Shown in pieces: positions 57,579-64,000 of a DNA stretch of 64,000 bases. This stretch comes from Qipengyuania sp. YIM B01966 (lineage in GTDB: Bacteria; Pseudomonadota; Alphaproteobacteria; Sphingomonadales; Sphingomonadaceae): contig NZ_JADMNM010000001.1 of the NCBI RefSeq assembly GCF_016461955.1, positions 181,598 to 245,597 on the forward strand, in the 5' to 3' direction. Numbering within the stretch: position 1 is the first letter of the stretch; the number at the start of each line of letters is the position of its first letter. The notes under the pieces were generated by a model. That model did no database searches. It was not told the DNA's origin and was given only the letters and a program-made list of their open reading frames with translations. The translations under genes and the position numbers were made by a program.

Positions 57579-59045
57579 ATGTCTTATTTTACCGAACTCG
57601 GCCTGGCCGAACCGCTGGTGCGGGCGCTGGCCGAACGTGACTATGCCGAACCGACCCCGATCCAGCGCCAGGCCATCCCGGCGCTGCTCGAAGGGCGTGA
57701 CCTGCTGGGCATCGCCCAGACCGGCACCGGCAAGACGGCGGCGTTCTCGCTGCCCTCGCTGCACCGTCTGGCGGCCAATCCCAAGGCGCGCAGCAATGCG
57801 AGCTGCCGGATGCTGGTGCTCAGCCCGACGCGCGAGCTGGCGGCACAGATTGCCGACAATATGCGCCATTACGCCAAGTTCCTGAACCTGTCGGTGCAGG
57901 TAATCTTCGGCGGCGTGCCCGCGCATCAGCAGGCCCGCAAGCTGGCCGGCGGGTGCGACGTGCTGGTGGCGACGCCCGGCCGGCTGCTCGACCTCGTAGA
58001 TCAGCGCGCGCTGACGCTGCGCAATGTCGAAATCTTCGTGCTCGACGAAGCCGACCAGATGATGGATCTCGGCTTCATCAAGCCGTTGACCCGGATTGCC
58101 GCGCTGCTGCCCGAAGACCGGCAGAGCCTGTTCTTTTCGGCCACCATGCCGCAGGCGATCACCGATCTGGGCAAGCGGTTCATCCGCAACCCGGTCCGCG
58201 CCGAAGTCGCCCCGCAGGCGACCACGGCGGAGCGCGTTGATCAATATGCGACTTTCGTGACGCAGGCGGAAAAGCAGGCGCTGCTGACGCTGTCGTTGCA
58301 GCGTGGGCTCGCCAACGGCGATATCGAAAGCTGCCTGGTGTTCACCCGGACCAAGCATGGCGCTGACCGGGTGGTCAAACATCTGGTCGCGGCTGGCATC
58401 AATGCCGCGGCGATCCACGGCAACAAGACGCAGGCCCAGCGCACCCGTGCGCTCGACGGTTTCCGCGCCGGCCGCGTGCCGGTGCTGGTGGCGACCGACA
58501 TCGCCGCGCGCGGGATCGACGTGCCGGGCGTGTCGGCGGTGTTCAATTTCGAGCTGCCCAATGTCGCCGAACAATATGTCCACCGGATCGGCCGCACCGC
58601 GCGGGCGGGCCGCAGCGGGCTGGCGGTAAGCTATGTCGCGCCCGACGAGAAAGCCTATCTGCGCGACATCGAGAAGCTGACCGGTGTCAAGCTCAGCCCG
58701 GTGCCGCTGCCGGAAAACTTCCTCAAGGCGGCCGCCGCACTGCCCAAGCCGAGCCGCGCGCCGGCCGGGGCCGAGCGCGCGCCCAGCGATGGCGAGGACC
58801 AGTACAGCCGCAACCGCCGCGCCCGCGCCAGCGAAGCGCGCGCCCGTCCGCCGAAGAAGGACGCCCGCGCGCGGGTCACGCCGGCGGGCGGCAAGCCGCG
58901 CCGTGAGGGCGGCGCCGGTGGCGGTAACGCCAGTGGTGGCGGCAAGGCCTTTGGCGCGCCCCGCCAGGCCCAGGGTCAGGGTCGCGGACCCGGCCAGGGG
59001 CAGGGCCGGGGCGCATCGCCGCGCGGCCCGCGCCCGGCGCGCTAA
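57579..59045 (+). CDS. DEAD-box RNA helicase (RhlE-like)
   Basis: The product is 488 aa from the ATG at 57579 (57570 is the alternative). Q-motif EPTPIQRQ, Walker A AQTGTGKT, DEAD (VLDEADQMMD), SAT (FFSATMP), and HRIGRTARAG. An Arg/Gly/Pro-rich C-terminal tail of about 110 aa likely binds RNA. Cold-shock or mRNA-decay roles are common in the family. A switch-like leader precedes it. Confidence 0.94.
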   Translation: MSYFTELGLAEPLVRALAERDYAEPTPIQRQAIPALLEGRDLLGIAQTGTGKTAAFSLPSLHRLAANPKARSNASCRMLVLSPTRELAAQIADNMRHYAKFLNLSVQVIFGGVPAHQQARKLAGGCDVLVATPGRLLDLVDQRALTLRNVEIFVLDEADQMMDLGFIKPLTRIAALLPEDRQSLFFSATMPQAITDLGKRFIRNPVRAEVAPQATTAERVDQYATFVTQAEKQALLTLSLQRGLANGDIESCLVFTRTKHGADRVVKHLVAAGINAAAIHGNKTQAQRTRALDGFRAGRVPVLVATDIAARGIDVPGVSAVFNFELPNVAEQYVHRIGRTARAGRSGLAVSYVAPDEKAYLRDIEKLTGVKLSPVPLPENFLKAAAALPKPSRAPAGAERAPSDGEDQYSRNRRARASEARARPPKKDARARVTPAGGKPRREGGAGGGNASGGGKAFGAPRQAQGQGRGPGQGQGRGASPRGPRPAR

Positions 59046-59063
59046 GCGTGCCGGCGGCGGGGT

Positions 59064-61367
59064 CTAGCCGAAGCGGTTGTTGCGCGGGAAACCCTGCGGC
59101 GGCAACCGCCCGGCGGCCCCGCGCGCGACCTTCCACTGCCACATATCCGCCTCGGTCCGGGTGCGACCGCTCTCGCCACCCATCGCCCAGCTGAGACCGC
59201 CCGCCAGCGTGAAGCTGATCGCATCGGCCAGCCCGCCATCGCGGTAACGCTGCAACTGCACCCCCTGCCCGCGTGCCAGCACCGGCACTTCTTCCAGATG
59301 GAACACGACCAGCTTGCGATTGTCACCGACGACCGCGACATGATCGTGTTCGGGCGCGATCTGGCGCACCACCGTCAATCTTGAACCGGGTTTGAGATTG
59401 ACCACCTGCCGCCCTTTGCGGGTTTCGGCCAGCAGCTCGCCCATCTGTGCGGCGAACCCCTTGCCGGTGTCGGCGGCGAGCAGCAACTGCCCGTCAGCCC
59501 GGTGAACGAGCACCGCCACCACCTGCGCCTCAGCCTCGATGTCGAGCATGGTCCGCAATGGCTCGCCAAAGCCGCGAGCCCCCGGCAGCTTGTCGGCGCC
59601 GAGCGTGTAGAACCGGCCATTATCGGCCGCAATCAACAGTTTATCGGTGGTCTGCGCGTGGAGGGCGAAGGCAGGGCCGTCGCCTTCCTTGAACTTCCAT
59701 TCGCTGGCGAGATCGACATGGCCGCGCGCCCCGCGCACCCAGCCCTTTTGCGACAGGATGACGGTGACCGGCTCCTTCTCGATCATCGCATCCATGCTGA
59801 ACACCGCCGTGGGCGCCGCCTCGGCCACGGTCGTGCGGCGCCGGCCAAGCGGCGTTTCAGGCCCATATTCCTCGCGCACCCGCGCCAGATCGCGCTTCAG
59901 CCGCGTGCGCTGGCCCGCCGGGCTGTCGAGCAGGCGGTTGAGTTCGTCCTGCTCCTTCAGCAGATCGGCCTGTTCCTGCCGCAGCTCCATCTCCTCGAGC
60001 TTGCGTAAGGATCGCAGCCGCATGTTGAGGATCGCCTCGGCCTGTCGGTCGGTCAGGCTGAATTCGGCCATCATCACGGCCTTGGGCTCGTCCTCGGTAC
60101 GGATGATCTCGATCACGCGGTCGAGATTGAGGAAGGCGGCGATATAGCCTTCGACCAATTCCAGCCGCCGGGCGATCTGGTCCAGCCGGTGACGGCTGCG
60201 GCGCTGAAGGATGTCGATCTGGCTGGCGATCCAGTGCAGCAACACTTCGCGCAGGCCCATGACCATCGGCGTGCGACCAACCCCCGGCTGCACGTCGAGC
60301 ACATTCATGTTGAGGCTGTAGCGCGTCTCCAGATCGGTCAGCTTGTAGAGGCTTTCCTTGAGCAGATCGGGGTCCACATTGCGGCTGCGCGGGACCAGCA
60401 CGATGCGCAAGGTTTCGTCGCTTTCGTCGCGGACATCTTCGAGGATCGGCAGTTTCTTGTCGGCAATTGCCTGCGCGATCTGTTCGATCAGGCGGCCCTT
60501 CTGCACCTGATAAGGGATCTCCGAGATGACGAGCTGCCATTGCCCGCCGCCCAGCCGTTCGATCCCGGCGGCGCGATCCTCCTCGCGCTCGGCCTCGGCG
60601 GCGTGGAACCTTCCGCGCACGCGGAAGGCGCCGCGCCCGGTTTCATAGGCCGCCGAAATCGCCGCCGCGCTGTCGACCACCAGCCCGCCGGTGGCGAAAT
60701 CCGGGCCGTGAAACAGCTCCATCAGGCGCGCATGATCGGCCTGAGGATTGTCGATCAGTTCGAGCGCGGCATCCAGCACCTCGGCGACATTGTGGCTGGG
60801 GATCGACGTCGCCATGCCGACCGCAATCCCGCTTGCGCCATTGGCCAGCAGATTGGGGAACAGGCCGGGGAAGATCTCGGGCTCTTCCTCCTCGCCATTA
60901 TAGGTCGGAATAAAATCGACCGTGCCGTCTTCCAGCCCGGCCATCAGCAGCATCGCGGTGCGCGTCAGCCGCGCTTCGGTATAGCGGTAGGCGGCGGCGT
61001 TGTCCCCGTCGATATTGCCAAAATTGCCCTGCCCCTCGACCAAAGGATAGCGCAGCGCGAAATCCTGCGCGAGGCGCACCATCGCATCATAGACCGAAGC
61101 ATCCCCATGCGGGTGATATTTGCCGATCACATCGCCAACCACGCGGGCCGATTTCTTGAACGCGTTCGTCGGATCGAGCTTCAGCTGGCGCATTGCCCAC
61201 AGCAGCCGGCGATGCACCGGCTTCAGCCCGTCGCGCAGATCGGGCAGCGAGCGCGCGGTAATCGTCGACAGCGCATAGACCAGATAGCGCTCCGACAGGG
61301 CGCTATCGAACGGGGCATCGACAATAGCGTCAAACGGGTCGCGGTCAGCTTCTATCAGGTCGGCCAT
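59064..61367 (-). CDS. parC: DNA topoisomerase IV subunit A
   Basis: The product is 767 aa. The active-site Tyr is in AAYRYTEARLT near residue 128, and GKYHPHGDASVYDAM is the quinolone-determining region. The position of ParC Ser80 is Ala here (GDAS), a natural variant. The C-terminal beta-propeller region starts near 500. Decatenates daughter chromosomes with ParE (not in window). Divergent from the PfpI-like gene. Confidence 0.95.
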   Translation of the reverse strand: MADLIEADRDPFDAIVDAPFDSALSERYLVYALSTITARSLPDLRDGLKPVHRRLLWAMRQLKLDPTNAFKKSARVVGDVIGKYHPHGDASVYDAMVRLAQDFALRYPLVEGQGNFGNIDGDNAAAYRYTEARLTRTAMLLMAGLEDGTVDFIPTYNGEEEEPEIFPGLFPNLLANGASGIAVGMATSIPSHNVAEVLDAALELIDNPQADHARLMELFHGPDFATGGLVVDSAAAISAAYETGRGAFRVRGRFHAAEAEREEDRAAGIERLGGGQWQLVISEIPYQVQKGRLIEQIAQAIADKKLPILEDVRDESDETLRIVLVPRSRNVDPDLLKESLYKLTDLETRYSLNMNVLDVQPGVGRTPMVMGLREVLLHWIASQIDILQRRSRHRLDQIARRLELVEGYIAAFLNLDRVIEIIRTEDEPKAVMMAEFSLTDRQAEAILNMRLRSLRKLEEMELRQEQADLLKEQDELNRLLDSPAGQRTRLKRDLARVREEYGPETPLGRRRTTVAEAAPTAVFSMDAMIEKEPVTVILSQKGWVRGARGHVDLASEWKFKEGDGPAFALHAQTTDKLLIAADNGRFYTLGADKLPGARGFGEPLRTMLDIEAEAQVVAVLVHRADGQLLLAADTGKGFAAQMGELLAETRKGRQVVNLKPGSRLTVVRQIAPEHDHVAVVGDNRKLVVFHLEEVPVLARGQGVQLQRYRDGGLADAISFTLAGGLSWAMGGESGRTRTEADMWQWKVARGAAGRLPPQGFPRNNRFG

Positions 61368-61461
61368 CGCGCGCCCCTAGCAGCGCGCGACGTGTGCGAG
61401 AAAGAGTGGAACGCAGAGCTATCCCCACACGTTGGGCGGATAACGAACGGAGATTTCAACA

Positions 61462-61998
61462 ATGGCCCATATCCTTATCCTGTCCGCCGACGGGTTCGAG
61501 CAATCCGAACTGATGGAACCGCGCAAGGCGCTTGACGCGGCGGGACACAAAACCACCGTCGCTAGCCTCAAGAGCGGCGAGATCAAGGGTTGGAAGGACA
61601 AGGATTGGGGGGACAGCGTGCCGGTCGATCTGACCGTCAGCAATGTCGCAGCCGACGATTACGACGCGCTGCTGCTGCCGGGCGGGCAGATGAACCCCGA
61701 TATCCTGCGGATGGACGAGGGCGCGGTCGCGCTGGTGAAGGCGTTTGGCGCTGCGGGCAAGCCGATCGCGGCCATCTGCCATGCGCCCTGGTTGCTGGTC
61801 GAGGCTGATCTGGTGCGCGGGAAGACAGTCACTAGCTGGCCCTCGATCCGCACCGACCTGAGCAATGCGGGCGCCAATGTGGTGGACGAGGAGGTCGTCA
61901 CCGACGGCAACCTCATCACCAGCCGCAAGCCGGAGGATATTCCCGCATTCAACAAGGCGTTGCTCGGCGCACTGGCGGACCAGACGGTCCCCGCCTGA
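61462..61998 (+). CDS. DJ-1/PfpI family protein
   Basis: The product is 178 aa. Nucleophile elbow AAICHAPWLL with Cys, and LLLPGG near residue 72. Related to PfpI/YajL/YhbO deglycase-like and general stress proteins. Function in this strain unknown. Divergent from parC; convergent with the ferredoxin gene. Confidence 0.9.
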   Translation: MAHILILSADGFEQSELMEPRKALDAAGHKTTVASLKSGEIKGWKDKDWGDSVPVDLTVSNVAADDYDALLLPGGQMNPDILRMDEGAVALVKAFGAAGKPIAAICHAPWLLVEADLVRGKTVTSWPSIRTDLSNAGANVVDEEVVTDGNLITSRKPEDIPAFNKALLGALADQTVPA

Positions 61999-62055
61999 GG
62001 CACACGCAAGGTTAGCCGGTGGATTTCAACCAGCATTGAACCGCCGGCCCTCCGG

Positions 62056-62083
62056 GGTCCCGTCACCGCGAGGTGGCGGGGCC
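62056..62083. terminator. Stem-loop between convergent PfpI-like and fdx genes
   Basis: GGTCCCGTCACC (62056-62067) pairs with GGTGGCGGGGCC (62072-62083), with two G-T pairs, around a GCGA tetraloop. No T tract, so it may act as a bidirectional stem or processing site. Confidence 0.5.
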
Positions 62084-62100
62084 TTGGCTTGCCAGCGCCC

Positions 62101-62463
62101 CTAGAGCGCGCGGCGCATGTCGCGGCTCTCGGCCGGCACGCGGGCTTCGAGGCCTGAAAGTTGGGGCGTCAGCACGATCTGACACGAGAGCCGGCTGGTG
62201 ACATCGATGCCTGCGGCAAGGTCGAGCATATCCTCTTCCTCATCGCTGGCGCGCGGGAGGCGCTCGAACCAATCGGGCGCGACGATGACGTGGCAGGTCG
62301 AACAGGCCATCGCCCCCTCGCATGTCCCCTCGAGCGGGACGCCTGCCGCCTGCCCCGCGCTGAGCAGCGTATCACCCACAGCGCTCCTCGCCAGCGTGAT
62401 CGTGCCATCGGGCGCGATGAAGCGCACTTCGACGGGCTGACCGGCGTCCTGCGCTTCGTTCAC
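62101..62463 (-). CDS. [2Fe-2S] ferredoxin, adrenodoxin/ISC type
   Basis: The product is 120 aa from a GTG start overlapping the desulfurase stop by 4 bases. Cluster Cys are C48, C54, C57 and C94 (TCEGAMACSTCH, then SCQIV). The spacing is the ISC/adrenodoxin pattern. Probably transfers electrons to the adjacent cysteine desulfurase-linked assembly machinery. Confidence 0.9.
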   Translation of the reverse strand: MNEAQDAGQPVEVRFIAPDGTITLARSAVGDTLLSAGQAAGVPLEGTCEGAMACSTCHVIVAPDWFERLPRASDEEEDMLDLAAGIDVTSRLSCQIVLTPQLSGLEARVPAESRDMRRAL

Positions 62464-63530
62464 AGGCCCTGCGCCTCGGCGGCTGCTGCGATCATTTCCA
62501 CACCCTCCTCCAGTTCGGCCATGCTGGTATAGCGTCCGAAGCCCAGCCGTAAGGAGTTTTTCGCAGCGGCGGGCGACAGGCCCAACGCGGCAAGCACATG
62601 ACTGGGCCGGCCCGAGCCGCTGGCACAGGCCGAGCCGGCGGAAAGCATCACCTGCCGGCACTCGCTCATCAGGCGGGCGACGTCGAGCCCGTCGCGGCGG
62701 ACATTGAGATTGCCCGGCCAGCGTTGTGCCGCGCTGCCGTTGAGCGTCCAGCCGCCGAGCAGGTCGCGCGCGCGCAGCCACAATGCCCGGCAATGCGCCG
62801 CGTCCTCTTCGCCCCGTTCCAGCGCCAGTGTCGCCGCCGCGCCGAAACCGGCACACAGGGCCGGGCTGAGCGTGCCAGAACGCAAGCCCCCTTCCTGCCC
62901 GCCGCCGGGGCTGGCGGGGGATAGCTCCAGACCGTCGCGGACCCACAAGGCGCCGATCCCCTTGGGCCCGTGCAGCTTGTGCGCGGAAATGGCGATCAAA
63001 TCGGCCTCTGCCAGCGGCAGCTTGCCCGCGGCCTGCACGGCATCGACCAGCAGCGGAATGCCCATGGCGCGCGCCCGCTCGTGCCAGGCGGCGATGGGCT
63101 GTACGGTGCCGATCTCGTTATTGACCTGCATCACCGCGATGGCGCGCAAGCCCTCTGGCAGCGGCGTGGCGGGATCGGTCAGCCCCTCGGCATCGACGGG
63201 GATGAGGTGCGGTGCCCCCAGCGCGCGCGCAGTATCCAGCACTGCGGCATGCTCGATCGCCGAGGTGGCCACCGGCCCGCCCACCCCGCGCAGCGCCAGT
63301 TGCACCGCTTCGGTCGCGCCGCTGGTGAAAATCACCTGGCCACTGGGCGGGAACAGGGCGGCGACCTCCTCGCGCGCGTGCTCGACTGCGGCGGCGGCCA
63401 TCCGGCCCATTCGGTGCGGGCTGTGGGGATTGCCGAAAGTGTCGCTGTCCGGCCCGCCCAGCCAACGCAGCATCGCCTCGCGCGTTTCGGGCGCCAACGG
63501 TGTCGTCGCCTGATAATCGAGATAGATCAT
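62460..63530 (-). CDS. Cysteine desulfurase (NifS/IscS class)
   Basis: The product is 356 aa, PLP-dependent, mobilising sulfur from cysteine for Fe-S clusters. PLP lysine in SAHKLHGPKG near residue 194; active-site Cys in GSACASGSGRPSHVL near 312. Slightly shorter than typical IscS. Downstream of a second desulfurase; a repeat lies between them. Confidence 0.92.
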   Translation of the reverse strand: MIYLDYQATTPLAPETREAMLRWLGGPDSDTFGNPHSPHRMGRMAAAAVEHAREEVAALFPPSGQVIFTSGATEAVQLALRGVGGPVATSAIEHAAVLDTARALGAPHLIPVDAEGLTDPATPLPEGLRAIAVMQVNNEIGTVQPIAAWHERARAMGIPLLVDAVQAAGKLPLAEADLIAISAHKLHGPKGIGALWVRDGLELSPASPGGGQEGGLRSGTLSPALCAGFGAAATLALERGEEDAAHCRALWLRARDLLGGWTLNGSAAQRWPGNLNVRRDGLDVARLMSECRQVMLSAGSACASGSGRPSHVLAALGLSPAAAKNSLRLGFGRYTSMAELEEGVEMIAAAAEAQGL

Positions 63531-63547
63531 CGGCCCCTGACCCCCCT

Positions 63548-63633
63548 GTCATCCCGGACCTGATCCGGGATCCCGCTATTTTTCGTCCGCGCGCGAGGAA
63601 GGAAGCGGGGCACCGGATCACGTCCGGGGCGAC
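63548..63633. repeat. Imperfect palindromic intergenic repeat
   Basis: Outer arms 63548-63567 and 63614-63633 match at 17 of 20 positions. Inside the left arm, ATCCCGGA (63551-63558) and TCCGGGAT (63564-63571) form a perfect hairpin. It is the well-known CCGGACCTGATCCGG-type repeat of alphaproteobacterial spacers, sitting between the desulfurase genes. Confidence 0.75.
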
Positions 63634-63651
63634 GAAGGAGGGGCCCGCGCA

Positions 63652-64000
63652 TCACCGCCCCGCCAGATCCAGCCAGACCTCGGCGAAGCGGTCGATATCG
63701 GCCCCGGTGCTGTCCCACCCGAGGCTGACGCGGATGGTGCGCGCGGCGATGCCGTCCGGCACGCCCATTGCGGTCAGCACATGGCTGCGGCGCATGGTGC
63801 CGGAGGAACACGCGCTGCCCTGGCTGACGGCGATGCCGGCCATATCGAACCGCATCAATTGCGCCTCGGCGCTCATGCCGGGCATGGCAACCGCCGCGAT
63901 ATGCCCCGAAATAGCCCGCAGACGCCCGCTCAGCCACTCTCCGCCCGATTGGCTGGCGGTGTAGCCAAATTGTTCGAAACGCTCTGTAACCTGCCTTTCC
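63652..64000 (-). CDS. Second cysteine desulfurase, C-terminal part (5' end beyond window)
   Basis: The visible 115 codons read through the right edge, giving MPGMSAEAQLMRFDMAGIAV and the active-site loop GSACSSGTMRRSHVL, typical of the IscS C-terminal half. Start and N-terminus lie beyond the window. The tandem pair and the ferredoxin suggest an Fe-S cluster assembly locus continuing to the right. Confidence 0.88.
   Translation of the reverse strand, partial: ERQVTERFEQFGYTASQSGGEWLSGRLRAISGHIAAVAMPGMSAEAQLMRFDMAGIAVSQGSACSSGTMRRSHVLTAMGVPDGIAARTIRVSLGWDSTGADIDRFAEVWLDLAGR

Noticed and set aside
60189-61535. A long open frame opposite parC
   Set aside because: It overlaps parC almost fully and has no family resemblance; parC is well supported.

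Overview
This window is a GC-rich, gene-dense stretch of bacterial chromosome. It most likely comes from an alphaproteobacterium of the order Sphingomonadales. That is an inference from several signs: a CcrM-type GANTC methyltransferase, the three-gene pntAA/pntAB/pntB transhydrogenase, a short-form HisG, an aa3-oxidase subunit IV of the alphaproteobacterial type, a very large TonB-dependent receptor, and two intergenic repeat families common in sphingomonads. There is no 16S gene to settle it. I see no phage, insertion sequence, plasmid, CRISPR or defence genes, so this is essentially core genome with a few accessory patches. No gene-free stretch exceeds about 240 bases. The largest (36820-37046, 51431-51635, 57344-57578) are regulatory leaders.

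Layout. 1-2235: PBP1A (cut by the left edge). 2283-7630: cobS, an MpaB-type DUF2236 gene, an HxlR regulator divergent from a duplicated-DUF1428/double-VOC operon, then a Zn-finger J-domain protein and divergent bolA. 7352-10222: a translationally coupled run bolA-pirin-SDR-epoxide-hydrolase-like. 10219-14707: a DUF2332 gene, then hisG-hisD-nusB-thiL. 14793-16964: a K+-independent H+-pyrophosphatase with a strong terminator. 17078-22450: tesB, a PLP cysteine-synthase-like gene, uvrC carrying an in-frame palindromic insert, and a BaiN-like flavoprotein. 22447-25428: a 993-residue TonB-dependent receptor. 25617-27604: infA, maf, a short RNase E/G-like gene and yacG. Then come tRNA-Phe, purC, an M16 lipoprotein peptidase, purS and purQ.

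32580-41915: a membrane PAS-GGDEF-EAL protein, glmS, an orphan cpaF, a small membrane protein, a DMT transporter, an entericidin-like lipoprotein, dgt and an Asp/Glu racemase-like gene. 41976-44574: a di-heme cytochrome/beta-helix pair plus a small lipoprotein. 44577-47584: an oxidase subunit IV/pntAA/pntAB/pntB operon, divergent from an NtrC-type regulator whose GAFTGA loop reads GAFPGA. 49162-52265: folP, ccrM and rnhB; the ccrM leader carries a DnaA box, three GANTC sites and a perfect stem-loop. 52264-56366: a PQQ-sugar-dehydrogenase-like lipoprotein, a GNAT gene, DUF1285, a CoA-type NUDIX gene and cca. 56357-61998: a family 2 glycosyltransferase, a DEAD-box helicase with a switch-like leader, parC and a PfpI-like gene. 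62101-64000: a [2Fe-2S] ferredoxin and two tandem cysteine desulfurases (the second cut by the right edge).

Most genes are housekeeping: peptidoglycan, histidine, purine, folate and amino-sugar synthesis, Fe-S assembly, nucleotide and tRNA processing, repair and topology. No large novel defence or biosynthetic system is apparent. The most interesting signals are the palindromic repeat translated inside uvrC, the ccrM leader, the divergent HxlR operator and an orphan operator-promoter near 6580, the cysteine-repeat module in the TonB receptor, and the altered sigma-54 contact loop of the regulator at 47747-49165.
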